Source of the DNA: CAVSJR01 sp963728285
GTDB taxonomy: Bacteria; Actinomycetota; UBA4738; HRBIN12
Reading direction: 5' to 3'
Length of the DNA stretch: 64,000 nucleotides
NCBI GenBank assembly: GCA_963728285.1
Contig: CAVSJR010000005.1
Coordinates: forward strand, 186,001-250,000
The translations under genes and the position numbers were made by a program. A model generated the notes under the pieces. That model saw only the letters and a program-made list of their open reading frames with translations, made no database searches and had not been told where the DNA came from. Positions 47,116 through 56,768 of the stretch are shown here, piece after piece; within the stretch, counting starts at the first letter, position 1, and each line of letters starts with the position of its first letter.

Positions 47116-47952
47116 ATGGGATCGATCGGACGTGGACTCCGGCTCGTCAAGGCGAGCTGGAGCGTGATCAAGGCGGATCGAGAGCTCCTGCTGCTGCCGG
47201 TCTTCTCGTTCGCGTTGATCCTCGTGGTCGCCGTCGTCTTCGGGCTCGGCGCATTCGGGATCGGGCTGCCCGAGCAGGGCCGCGATCCGTCGCCGGCGCT
47301 GTACGTGCTGGGGTTCCTGTTCTACGTGGCGACGTCGTTCGTCGCGATCTTCTTCAACGCCGCGGTGATCGGCACGGCGATGAAACGCCTCAAGGGCGAG
47401 GAGGCCCGGATCTCGGACGGGCTGGCGCTCGCCCGGGAGCACCTGGGCGCGATCTTCGTCTGGGCCGTGGTCACCGCCACCGTCGGGATGATCCTGCGCA
47501 TGATCCAGGAGCGGGTCGGGATCCTCGGACGCATCATCGTCGGACTGCTCGGGGTCGCCTGGAACGTGCTCACGTTCTTCGTCGTCCCCGTGCTCCTCTA
47601 CGAGCCCGTCGGCGTGGGCGGCTCGATCAAGCGATCGGCCTCGCTGTTCAAGCAGCGCTGGGGCGAGCAGTTCGTCGGCAACGCCACCATCGGCTTCGTG
47701 CTGTTCCTGGCGGGGGTGCTCGTGGCCGCCGTCGCGGTCGCGCTCGGGATGCTCGTTCCCGCGCTGGGCGTCGTCGTCGGGATCGTGGGCATCCTCGCCC
47801 TCGCCGCGGTCGGCTCGGCGCTCTCCGGCGTCTTCAACGCCGCGCTCTACCGATACGCGACGACCGGCGAGGCGTCGGGCGCGTTCACGGAGGAGGACCT
47901 GAGCGCCTCGTTCCGGCCCCGGCGGCGCGGGATGCTCGGGGGCCGCTCCTAG
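47116..47952 (+). CDS. DUF6159-family multi-pass membrane protein
   Basis: A 278-residue protein with six hydrophobic segments. The N-terminal RGLRLVKASWSVIKADRELLLLP, followed by GTAMKRLKGEE and ASLFKQRWGEQFVGNA, is the DUF6159 pattern. There is a Glu/Asp-rich pair near the cytoplasmic face and a C-terminal basic tail. Function unknown. ATG at 47116. It lies 81 bases after the PD-(D/E)XK gene and 86 bases before ccr on the same strand. Confidence 0.72.
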   Translation: MGSIGRGLRLVKASWSVIKADRELLLLPVFSFALILVVAVVFGLGAFGIGLPEQGRDPSPALYVLGFLFYVATSFVAIFFNAAVIGTAMKRLKGEEARISDGLALAREHLGAIFVWAVVTATVGMILRMIQERVGILGRIIVGLLGVAWNVLTFFVVPVLLYEPVGVGGSIKRSASLFKQRWGEQFVGNATIGFVLFLAGVLVAAVAVALGMLVPALGVVVGIVGILALAAVGSALSGVFNAALYRYATTGEASGAFTEEDLSASFRPRRRGMLGGRS

Positions 47953-48038
47953 GCCGCCGGCGCGGCGCTCCATCCACGAGCGCGCCTCCCTGTTAGGGTT
48001 TCGCGCGTCCGTTCGGCGCACTCGGGGGTGAGCATTCG

Positions 48039-49286
48039 ATGGCACGCGACCTGTACGAGATCGGCGAGATCCCTCCCGTCGGCGAGGTCCCCGCGAGGAT
48101 GCACGCGCAACTCGTGCGGCCCGAGCGCTACGGCGAGCCCGAGAAGGCGATCCAGGACGAGGTCATCGACGTCCCCGAGATCGGACCGCGTGAGGCGCTC
48201 GTGATGGTGATGGCGGGCGGGGTGAACTTCAACAACGTCTGGGCCGCCCGCGGCGTGCCCGTGGACGTCACCAAGACGCAGGCCCGGTGGGGCGAGCCGA
48301 CCGACTTCCACATCGTCGGCTCCGACGCCGCCGGGGTCGTCTACGCCGTCGGCGCGGAGGTCACGAACGTCCGGGTCGGCGATCGGGTGATCGTCCACGC
48401 GGGCCAGTGGGAGCCCGACGATCCCTGGGTCGTCGCCGGCAACGACCCCGGGCTGGCTCCGAGCTTCCGCGTGTGGGGCTACGACACGTGCTGGGGCTCG
48501 TTCGCGCAGTTCACCAAGGTCCAGGCGCATCAGTGCCTGCCCAAGGGCGAGCACCTCTCGTGGGAGGAGGCGGCCGCCCCCACCCTCACCGGCGCGACCG
48601 CGTACCGCATGCTCCACGGCTGGCCGCCGCACACGGTGCGCGAGGGCGACGTCGTCCTCGTCTGGGGCGGGGCGGGGGGCCTCGGCTCCCTCGCCATCCA
48701 GCTCGTGCGGATCGCGGGAGGACGCCCGGTCGCCGTCGTGAGCTCGCAGGAGAAGGGCGAGTTCTGCATGGAGCTCGGCGCCGTCGGGTTCGTGAATCGC
48801 AAGGACTTCTCGCACTGGGGCGTGCCGCCGAAGTGGGACTCGCCCGAGTGGAAGGACTGGTTCGGCCAGGCGAAGGGATTCGGCAAGGCCATCTGGGAGG
48901 CGCTCGGGGAGAAGACGAGTCCCCGCATCGTGTTCGAGCACCCGGGCGAGGACACGATCCCGACGTCGGTGTTCGTGGCCGATCGCGGAGGGATGATCGT
49001 CATCTGCGCGGGGACGACCGGCTACGACACGATGGTGGACGTCCGCTACCTCTGGTACATGCAGAAGCGCTATCAGGGCTCGCACCTGTTCAACGACGAC
49101 CAGGCCGAGGCCTTCAACCGCCTGGTCGTCGACGGAGCGGTGCGGACGACGCTCGGACACGCCTACGACTACGCCGAGGCCGGCCACGTGCACCAGCTGA
49201 TGGCCGACGGGAACCTCCCGGAGGGGAACGTGGCGGTGCTCATCAACGCGCCGGGGAGAGGCCTGACGGACCTGCCCCAGGCCTAG
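48039..49286 (+). CDS. ccr: Crotonyl-CoA carboxylase/reductase
   Basis: A 415-residue medium-chain dehydrogenase that reductively carboxylates crotonyl-CoA to ethylmalonyl-CoA with NADPH. Distinctive elements are GGVNFNNVWAARGVPVD, FHIVGSDAAGVVYAVG, the NADPH loop VVLVWGGAGGLGSLAIQLVR and the CoA-binding/active-site region RYQGSHLFNDDQAEAFNRLV. Plain zinc-dependent alcohol dehydrogenases lack the NFNN and YQGSH strings. The length is close to known Ccr (about 430). It is the hallmark enzyme of the ethylmalonyl-CoA pathway and also supplies ethylmalonyl extender units in some actinobacteria. Its stop shares CTAG with the epimerase gene. Confidence 0.9.
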   Translation: MARDLYEIGEIPPVGEVPARMHAQLVRPERYGEPEKAIQDEVIDVPEIGPREALVMVMAGGVNFNNVWAARGVPVDVTKTQARWGEPTDFHIVGSDAAGVVYAVGAEVTNVRVGDRVIVHAGQWEPDDPWVVAGNDPGLAPSFRVWGYDTCWGSFAQFTKVQAHQCLPKGEHLSWEEAAAPTLTGATAYRMLHGWPPHTVREGDVVLVWGGAGGLGSLAIQLVRIAGGRPVAVVSSQEKGEFCMELGAVGFVNRKDFSHWGVPPKWDSPEWKDWFGQAKGFGKAIWEALGEKTSPRIVFEHPGEDTIPTSVFVADRGGMIVICAGTTGYDTMVDVRYLWYMQKRYQGSHLFNDDQAEAFNRLVVDGAVRTTLGHAYDYAEAGHVHQLMADGNLPEGNVAVLINAPGRGLTDLPQA

Positions 49287-49711
49287 CCTCGGGCGCCCTT
49301 CGGTTCCTGCACGAGCTCCACCAGCACGCCGCGGAACGCCTTCGGGTGCACGAACGCGATGCTCGTCCCGCGGGAGCCGCGCCGCGGCGACTCGTCGATC
49401 AGCCGGACGCCCTCGCCCCGAAGGCGCGCGAGCGCCTCCTCGATGTCGGCGACGCGATAGGCCACGTGGTGCAGCCCCGGGCCGCGCGCCTCCAGGAACG
49501 CGCCGACCGGCGTCTTCGCACCGAGCGCGCCGAGGAGCTGGATGTAGGACGTCCCAACGGGGAGCAGGACCTCCTCCACGCCCTGGTCGTCCACGCGCTC
49601 CCGATGCACGGGCTCGACGCCGAGGGTGCTGCGGTAGAGGTCGACGGCGGCGTCCAGGTCGTCGACGGCGATCCCGACGTGATCGATATCGAGGGGCGCG
49701 CCGCCCGGCAC
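49283..49711 (-). CDS. mce: Methylmalonyl-CoA epimerase (ethylmalonyl/methylmalonyl)
   Basis: A 142-residue VOC-fold epimerase. The metal ligands appear as DHVGIAVDDL (His), LHHVAYRVADI (His) and GVLVELVQ (Glu). The fold is two beta-alpha-beta-beta-beta modules, as in Propionibacterium epimerase. GTG at 49711 is chosen because it follows GAGGAGG and starts four to eight residues before the first strand. It links Ccr and acyl-CoA carboxylase products, which are (2S) or (2R) forms, to the mutase at 14931. It is convergent with ccr, an unusual tail-to-tail arrangement for pathway partners. Confidence 0.88.
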   Translation of the reverse strand: MPGGAPLDIDHVGIAVDDLDAAVDLYRSTLGVEPVHRERVDDQGVEEVLLPVGTSYIQLLGALGAKTPVGAFLEARGPGLHHVAYRVADIEEALARLRGEGVRLIDESPRRGSRGTSIAFVHPKAFRGVLVELVQEPKGARG

Positions 49712-49716
49712 GGGCC

Positions 49717-50100
49717 TCAGGACCTCCTCGACCGGGTCCCGGATGCCGGCTGCATCCTCGCGACGAGCTCCATCGCCTCGGAGACGTGATAGGCGGGAAG
49801 CGTGAGCGCCCGGACCACGGCGGCGACCCCCTGCGCCCGCAGGTCCGCCTCCGGCTTCGCCCCGTTGCTCGCCGGCGTCCTGAGCACGTAGAACTCGACG
49901 AGCTCGAGGAACTGCTTGAGCGAGGGGACGAGTCCGCCCCGCTCGTAGGCGTAGATCGTCTGGCGCGCCGCGGGGCACCCCTTGGTGTCGGCCGCGCGCT
50001 CGACCGACCGGTATCCGGCGCCGCGCCGGAGCTCGCGCAGCAGCCCACCGAGGGCCTTTCGGTCCTCCTCGGCGACGGGCGGTTGCTTCTTGCGAGCCAT
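49717..50100 (-). CDS. XRE-like helix-turn-helix regulator
   Basis: A 127-residue protein. The N-terminus has LRELRRGAGYRSVERAADTKG then RQTIYAYERGGLVPSLKQFLELVEFY, a helix-turn-helix of the XRE type with the typical Y-E-x-G end. The C-terminal part is helical and ends with basic residues. Start ATG at 50100 after AAGGAAGGA. It ends five bases upstream of the epimerase start, so it could be co-transcribed with it and control the pathway, though this is inferred from the arrangement only. Confidence 0.72.
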   Translation of the reverse strand: MARKKQPPVAEEDRKALGGLLRELRRGAGYRSVERAADTKGCPAARQTIYAYERGGLVPSLKQFLELVEFYVLRTPASNGAKPEADLRAQGVAAVVRALTLPAYHVSEAMELVARMQPASGTRSRRS

Positions 50101-50472
50101 TCGTTCCTTCCTTGCCGGCCTTGCCGGCGTGCCGTCCGCGGCGGCCCGCGCCGGCGACGGAGGACGTGCGGGGCCACGACCTTATCCGCTCGTCCTCCCC
50201 GATGGTACGGACCGGCGCCGACGCGGAGGGGTCGACCGGAGGCCCGAACGAGATCGAACTCGCACGACCCGTTGCGGCGCAACCTCTGCGCGCCGCCCCG
50301 GCGGAGTCGGGGCGGGACGAGCGGCGGGGACCGCGCCGGCGGCACAGCATCCGGCCGGGACCTCGTGGCCCCGGCCGAGTGGCCGAAGGGCGGATGCGCG
50401 CGAGGGCCGCGACGCCTACCATTCGCACACGAACACGGGACGCTCCGGCCCGCGCCCCAAGGATGGCCCCCG
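50101..50472. other. Divergent intergenic region between regulator and FtsH-like protease
   Basis: 372 bases, high in GC. A direct repeat CCTTGCCGG-CCTTGCCGG lies next to the regulator start. TACCAT at 50417-50422 is a possible -10 for the plus-strand gene, without a fitting -35. No ORF, tRNA or known riboswitch was found. The end toward 50473 has no clear ribosome-binding site. Confidence 0.4.
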
Positions 50473-52302
50473 ATGAAGCAAGCGCACCATCCCTCAGCCG
50501 CCGACGCGGCGCTCGTCGAAGGATCCGAGGTCCTGCAAGCGGGCAAGGCGGACGTCTTCAGGATCCGCGATCGCACGAAGCGGCGACGGCTGATCCGGCT
50601 CCTCTCGGTGTTCCTCGCGATCGACGGCTTCCTGTGGTTTCGCTACGCCACGGACAACCCGATCCAGCTTCCGACGGTCTCCCCGGACCTGCTGTTCCTC
50701 ATGGCGCCGTTCCTGCTGCTCATCGGCATCGTCGTCATGGTCGCGATGCCGGTGCTGTCCGGCCGCTCCCCGCACCTGCTCGTGCGGCCGGAGCAGATGA
50801 GCGTCGGGCTTCCGGACGTGCGCGGGCTCGACACGCAGGTGGACGAGGTGGCGCGCTCGCTGGAGGTGTTCCTCGGCTACGCGACGTTCCGCGACGAGCT
50901 CGGGGGCAACCCGCGGCGCGGCATCCTGTTCGAGGGACCGCCCGGAACCGGGAAGACCTATCTCGCGAAGGCGATGGCGAAGGAGGCGGGCGTCCCCTTC
51001 CTGTTCATCGCCGCGCCGGCGTTTCAGTCGATGTGGTACGGGATGACCGCCTACCGCATCCGGTCCTACTTCAAGGCCCTTCGCAAGGCCGCTCGCAAGG
51101 AGGGCGGCGCGATCGGCTTCATCGAGGAGATCGACGCCATCGGCGGGGCCCGGGGCGGGCTGTCGGCGTCCCCCGCTCCCGAGGGGCTCCTCGCGCGCAC
51201 CGTCTCCCCGATGATGGGGTCGCAGGGCAACAGCGGCATCGTGAACGAGCTGCTGATCCAGATGCAGTCCTTCGACCAGCCGCCGATGCGCCAACGGGCG
51301 AAGGCGAGGCTGATGGACGTCGTCAACGGCTACCTCCCGGCGAGCTTCAGGATCTCCACCTCCAAGCCGGGCTACAGCAACGTCCTGTTGATCGCCGCGA
51401 CGAACCGGGCCGACGCCCTGGATCCCGCGCTGCTGCGTCCCGGGCGTTTCGACCGCCTGCTCTACTTCGACGCGCCGACGAAGCACGAGCGCCGAGAGCT
51501 GATCGACTACTTCCTCACGACGAAGGCGCATCACGTGCAGCTGGACGACGACGCCGTTCGCGAGCGGCTCGCCCACGACACGCTGGGCTACACGCCCGTC
51601 ATGATCGAGCATCTCTTCGACGAGTCGCTCCTGGTCGCCCTCCGGCAAGGGCGGCGGGAGATGCACGTCAACGACGTCTACGAGGCCAAGCTGACCGAGG
51701 AGGTCGGCGTCAAGCAGGCGGTGGTCTACACCGACAACGAACGCGCGTCGGTCGCGTCGCACGAGGCCGGGCACGCGACCGTCGCGTACTTTCTCGGGAA
51801 GGGCAGGCGACTGGAGGTCCTCTCCATCATCAAGCGGCGAGAGTCGCTCGGGCTGCTCGCCCACGGGGACGACGAGGAGAAATGGACGCGCTCGCGCTCC
51901 GAGATCGAGTCGCACATCGGCATCGCGCTCGGCGGCCTCGTCTCGGAGGAGCTGTTCCTCGGCGAGTCGGGAACCGGCCCGGCGTCGGACCTCTCGGCGG
52001 CGACCTCGCTCGCGGCCCAGATGGTCGGGTCGTTCGGCATGGCCGGATCCCTCATCTCCTACGACGCCATCTCCGAGGGCCCCATCGGGCGGACGAACCT
52101 CGTGGCGAAGGTCCTCGTCGACGGCGACGGCCGCCAGCGCGTCGAGGACATCCTCACGTCGCAGAAGGCTCGCGTCACCGCGCTGCTCGAGGAGAACCGC
52201 GATGTGGTGCTCGCGCTGCGAGACGCGCTCATGGAGGGCGACGAGCTCGTCGGCGGGGAGATCCTCGAGGTCATCGAGAAGGCCCTCGCCGACCGGGGAT
52301 AG
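50473..52302 (+). CDS. FtsH-like AAA protease with altered Walker B and extra AAA insertion
   Basis: A 609-residue membrane-bound ATP-dependent protease. Two membrane helices (about 41-56 and 72-95) precede a AAA domain with Walker A GPPGTGKT (155-162) and the second region of homology AATNRADALDPALLRPGRFDR (309-328). The peptidase M41 has HEAGH (430-434) and the third zinc ligand in GPASDLS (Asp506). Walker B reads IGFIEEID (214-221): the Mg-binding Asp of the FtsH form IDEID is Glu. The stretch between Walker B and the second region is about 40 residues longer than in E. coli FtsH. Not the canonical FtsH; role unknown. Confidence 0.85.
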   Translation: MKQAHHPSAADAALVEGSEVLQAGKADVFRIRDRTKRRRLIRLLSVFLAIDGFLWFRYATDNPIQLPTVSPDLLFLMAPFLLLIGIVVMVAMPVLSGRSPHLLVRPEQMSVGLPDVRGLDTQVDEVARSLEVFLGYATFRDELGGNPRRGILFEGPPGTGKTYLAKAMAKEAGVPFLFIAAPAFQSMWYGMTAYRIRSYFKALRKAARKEGGAIGFIEEIDAIGGARGGLSASPAPEGLLARTVSPMMGSQGNSGIVNELLIQMQSFDQPPMRQRAKARLMDVVNGYLPASFRISTSKPGYSNVLLIAATNRADALDPALLRPGRFDRLLYFDAPTKHERRELIDYFLTTKAHHVQLDDDAVRERLAHDTLGYTPVMIEHLFDESLLVALRQGRREMHVNDVYEAKLTEEVGVKQAVVYTDNERASVASHEAGHATVAYFLGKGRRLEVLSIIKRRESLGLLAHGDDEEKWTRSRSEIESHIGIALGGLVSEELFLGESGTGPASDLSAATSLAAQMVGSFGMAGSLISYDAISEGPIGRTNLVAKVLVDGDGRQRVEDILTSQKARVTALLEENRDVVLALRDALMEGDELVGGEILEVIEKALADRG

Positions 52303-52394
52303 CCCGGCCGCCGAGACTCGGTTCTCGCCACCCACGCGTTCCCGCCCGACGGCCGGGAGCTGTTCCGTCGGGCGCGCGAAGTAGACTCGAGGGT

Positions 52395-53579
52395 ATGACC
52401 TCGTCGGTGATCGTCGCGGGGGCACGGACCCCCATCGGACGATTCGGCGGCGCACTGTCCTCGCTCGAGGCGGTGGACCTCGGCGCCCACGCGATCCGCG
52501 AGGCGCTCTCGCGGGCGGGCATCGAGGGCGGCCAGGTCGACTACGTCCTCATGGGGCACGTCATCCAGGCCGGCACCGGCCAGATCACCGCCCGTCAGGC
52601 GGCCGTCGCTGCGGGGATCCCGCGTGAGGTGCCGGCGATCACGGTGAACAAGGTGTGCCTCTCCGGCTCGTCGGCGATCACGCTCGCGGATCAGATGATC
52701 CGCGCGGGCGACATCGACGTGGCCGTGGCGGGGGGCATGGAGTCGATGAGCAGGGCCCCCTACCTCCTCCCGCGCGCCCGGGAGGGCGCGCGGCTGGGCG
52801 ACGCCGAGCTCGTCGACGCGATGATCCGCGACGGGCTGTGGTCGACGTTCACGAGCCAGCACATGGGGGAGTCCTCCGACGACGTCAACCGCGAGTTGGG
52901 GGTGACGCGAGAGGCGCAGGACGCCTGGGCGGCCCGGAGCCACCGTCGCGCGCACGACGCGTGGGAGTCGGGACGGCTCAAGGAGGAGGTCGTGGCCGTC
53001 GAGGTCCCCCGCCGCAAGGGCGAGCCGGTCGTGGTCGACCGCGACGAGGGCATCCGGCCGGATTCGACCGTGGAGACGCTCGCCGGCCTGCGTCCGGCGT
53101 TCGGCCCCGACGGCACGATCACCGCGGGGAACGCCTCGCAGGTCTCGGACGGCGCCGCGGCCGTGGTCGTCATGAGTCGCGAGCGCGCCGACGCGCTCGG
53201 CGTGGAGCCCCTCGTGGAGATCGCCTCCTCGGGCATGGCCGCCGACCGGTTCGCCTATCTGCACACCGTGCCGGCGCTCGCCATGGAGCGTGCGCTCAAG
53301 CGGGCCGGCGCCGAGGCCGGCGATCTGGAGCTCGTGGAGATCAACGAGGCGTTCGCCGCCGTGTCGTTCAACGCCGCCCGCATGCTGGGGCTGTCGGAGG
53401 AGATCGTGAACGTGAACGGGGGAGCCGTCGCGCTGGGGCATCCGATCGGCGCGAGCGGAACTCGCATCGTGCTGACGCTCGCGAATGAGATGCGGCGGCG
53501 GGGGCTCACGCTCGGCGGCGCCGCGATCTGCGGGGGAGGGGGCCAGGGCGACGCGCTGATCCTTCGACGCGACGCTTAG
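52395..53579 (+). CDS. Acetyl-CoA C-acetyltransferase (thiolase)
   Basis: A 394-residue type II thiolase. The nucleophile Cys lies in NKVCLSGSSAI, the NEAF motif in VEINEAFAAV, and the catalytic His and second Cys in GHPIGASG and ICGGGGQG. It condenses two acetyl-CoA to acetoacetyl-CoA, or the reverse, and so can start the C4 acyl-CoA route with the dehydrogenase at 36509 and Ccr. ATG at 52395. The gene stands alone, 92 bases after the FtsH-like gene. Confidence 0.94.
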   Translation: MTSSVIVAGARTPIGRFGGALSSLEAVDLGAHAIREALSRAGIEGGQVDYVLMGHVIQAGTGQITARQAAVAAGIPREVPAITVNKVCLSGSSAITLADQMIRAGDIDVAVAGGMESMSRAPYLLPRAREGARLGDAELVDAMIRDGLWSTFTSQHMGESSDDVNRELGVTREAQDAWAARSHRRAHDAWESGRLKEEVVAVEVPRRKGEPVVVDRDEGIRPDSTVETLAGLRPAFGPDGTITAGNASQVSDGAAAVVVMSRERADALGVEPLVEIASSGMAADRFAYLHTVPALAMERALKRAGAEAGDLELVEINEAFAAVSFNAARMLGLSEEIVNVNGGAVALGHPIGASGTRIVLTLANEMRRRGLTLGGAAICGGGGQGDALILRRDA

Positions 53580-53637
53580 CCATACTCCAAGGTCCTTCGG
53601 CGGCGGCGTCGAGGCGCCCCCGCTGACGCCGCCGCCG

Positions 53638-56598
53638 TCAGGCCCCTGGTGCCTCCGCGGACAGCTCGGCCGCCGCGGAATCCCGGATCTCGATCGTGTC
53701 CCGCTCCGGAGCGATCGTGGTGTGGGCCGTTCGGGCGCCCTCGCCGGGGAGGAACACGCGGAACGCCGAGCCGCCGCCCTGCCGGCTCTCGACCGTCGCC
53801 CAGCCGCCGTGGACGTCGGCGAACCTGGCGACGACCGGGCTCAGGGACGCGTCCGAGGACGGCTCCTCGTCCTCGACGCTGATGAGCGCCCCGTCGTCCT
53901 TCGGCGCGACCCGCACCGTGATCTCGTGTCGCGGGCGCGACCGATCGACGGCGTTGTTGAGCAGCGCGACGATGATGCCCTCGACCCTGATGGGATCCAC
54001 GGCGACGACCACCTTCTCGCTTCGAATCTCGATGTTCCGATCGCCGTCGAACGCGCACTCCTCCAGGACCCGCTTGGCGAGCGCCTCGATGTCGGTCCTG
54101 CGGACCTTGAGCTCCACGTCGCCGCGAGCGAGCCGGTCGGCGTCCAGCAGGTCGCCCACGAGCCGGTCGAGCTTTCGCGCGTGCGCGTTGAGCTTGCGGA
54201 GCATGGCGGGTTGCTCGTCGGCCTTCTCCGCGTGCTTCATCGCGAGGACGAGCCCCTGGATCGCCGCGACGGAGTTTCGAGCGTCGAGCGAGAGCGCCTT
54301 CATGAACGGGGCGGCCGCGCGGCGCTCCTCGATCGGAGGCGCGTGCACCGGCTGGTCGTCGCCGCGCAGGTGCTGGAGGGCGTCGTGGAGCTTCTCGCGA
54401 CGCATCGTTCCCTCGAGCTCCTCGGTCCGCTGCCGCGCCGACTCGAGGTCGTGCTCGGCCGCCCGGGCCCGGGCCTCCGTCTCCTGCAGGCGCTCGCCGC
54501 TGCGGTGCAGCCGCTCCTTCGTGATGCGCAGCACCTCCTCCAGCTGTGGCTGCTCCTCCGCCAGCGCCTTGGCCGCCTCGGCCTCGGCCGCGCGTTCCTG
54601 CGCGACCACCCGCAGGTGCTCCTCCGCCTGCTCGGCGCGAGTGCCCGCCTCGACGGCCTGCGCCTGCGCGGCCCTCACCTGCTCCTGCGCGAGCGCGAGC
54701 TGCCCGCGCACGGACGTGACCTCCTGCTCGGCGAACGCGGCCCGCTCGGCGGCCGTGATCGCGTCGCCGCGGTCGGCCTCCGCCCGCTCGTCCGCGAGCC
54801 GGACGCGCTCCTGCATGTCGGCGACCGCCTCAGCGGAGATCCGCTCCTGTTCCTTGCGCCGTCGCGAGCTCGTCGGACGCCAGCCGGGCCCGCTCGGTCG
54901 CGCCGTCCAGCCGCTCGATCGCGTTCGCCAGGGCGCGCTCCGCCGTGAGGGCGCGATCGGTGCCGCGCTGCGCGTCGGCCTCGATGGAGTCCGCCCGCTC
55001 CTTCGCCACCGCCGCGTCGCGCTCCGCGTCGCGCGTGCGCTGCTGCGAGTTCCGCAGGGCTTCCTCCGCCTCGCGCACGCGCTCGCTCGCCTCGTTCACG
55101 CGGTCCTCGGCCGCGCGCACGCGCTCTCCGAGGACGTGCGTCATGTCCTCCGCCTTCGCGGCCCGCTCCTCGCTCGCGGCCAGGCGGGCTCCCGCGTCGG
55201 CCAGCTCCACCCTGGCGCGCTCGGCCCGCTCCTCCGCGGCGGCGAGCCGCTCGTCCCGCGTGCCGGCGCCATCCCGGCGCGCCGACTCGGCGTCCGACTC
55301 GGCTGCGAGCGCCCGGACCTCGGCCTCCGACCGTCCCCGCTCCGCGTCGGCCATCCGCCCCTGCAGCGCCGCCGCCTCCTCGCGGGCCGCGGCCGCCAGC
55401 TCCTCCGCGGACCGGCGGCTCGCCTCGTTGCGTGACGCGGCGTCCTCCGCGAGCCGAAGCGCCGACTCGGCGGCGGCCGCGCGCTCCTCCGCCCGCGTGG
55501 CACGAGCGTCGAGCTCGGGATCCCCGATGGGGATCGCCTGCGCCTGCTGCTGCTTGGCCTCCGCCAGCTCCTCGAGCGCCACGTCGAGCCGCTCGAAGAG
55601 CTCGCCGCGCTGGGTCTCCGTTCGACGGAGCTTCTCCGAGATCTCGTCCCGTTCGCCCTCGGTGGCGCGCGCGTGCTCCTCGGCCTCGGCGAGCTTGAGC
55701 TGCATCTGCGCGACGGCCGCGACGTCGGGGCCGGCCGATGCCTGCTTGAGCTGCTTGAGCTCCCGGCGGATCGCCTCGGCCGCCTCCTCAGCCATCGCGG
55801 CGCGCTCCTCGGCCTTGCGCCGCCCCTCGACCTCGGCGCGATAGCCCGGATGCTCGTACACGGGCGACGGTTCCACGACGGCTCCCCGGCATTCCCGGCC
55901 GGTCGCATGCTCGCCTCGGGAGCCCGGACGGCCGGACCTGAGATCGCGCGGGTCCCCCCCGCGGCGCGTCCCCATGCGGTCCCTCCCGTGCTGCGGCCGA
56001 ATGCGCCCCGGAAGCTGAGCACGAGCATGCCGAAGGCCGGCAGCAGCAGCGCGGCGAATCCGATGGCGGCGACGCGCCACGGCTTGCTGGCCGAGCTCCA
56101 CAGCGGTTCGTACGGCTGCATCACGTCGACGACGGCAAGCGGGTCCTCCTCCGGCTTGAGGCGGAGCGGAACGAAAGCGTGGAACGCGTCCCCCTGGACG
56201 ACGCTCTCGCGCCCCTGGCCCAGCACTCGTTCGATCCGCGCGCGCAGCTCCGGCGCGTGGTCACCCACGCGGCCGCGCTCGACGTCGAAGACGATCGTCG
56301 CGTCCGGCGAGTAGATGGTCACGCCGTCGGACGGCCCGGTGGAGAGGAGCCTCCTGGTCACCAGCGCGCTCAGGGTCTGGTAGCGCTCTCCGGTAACCGG
56401 CTGGGCGGCGTCCGACGACGTGAGGAGCGGAGCCAGTTCCTCCTGGACGGCGACCTGCGCCCGCGAGGTCGCGGTCGCCTCCGCGCTCTGCTTCGCGCGA
56501 GCGGCGAGGAACAGCGATGTGATCATCCCGGTGAGGAGCAGCGCCGTCATGGCGGCCCAGATCGGGCGTTGGCTTCGACGGGCGTCGCGTCCGGGCAT
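53638..56598 (-). CDS. Membrane-anchored long coiled-coil protein with degenerate histidine-kinase core, two frameshifts
   Basis: From ATG 56598: membrane helix (13-33), an extracytoplasmic region of about 140 residues, a second helix (175-195), then over 500 residues of Ala/Glu/Arg heptad coiled coil. Frame breaks occur near 55880 (looks like a lost base) and 54854 (an extra base; its removal gives ATAQEQERISAEAV). The last 220 residues resemble a kinase core: FMKALSLDARNSVAAIQGL aligns with the H-box SHELRTPL but has Leu at the His; ALLNNAVDRSRP is an N-box; DxGxG and the G2 loop are absent. About 986 residues. Likely a pseudokinase scaffold; no phosphotransfer is expected. Divergent from nurA. 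Confidence 0.7.
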
Positions 56599-56768
56599 GG
56601 TCCCCTCCGGTCGGTTTCGGTTTCACCGGGGGTATCGGCAAACGACCCCGCGAAACTGGAGTGGCTTCCGACGACGAATAGTCAGGATTGACCACGCAGG
56701 GCGGGCCAGGCCGAGCGCGCATCCCCCCGCCGAGCATCGTGTCCGGGGCGGTCGGTATCCTCGGGGCC

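Noticed and set aside
50247..50264. TTCGATC-like tRNA T-arm on the minus strand
   Set aside because: The stem does not pair at the closing G-C, and no acceptor, D or anticodon arms can be placed around it.
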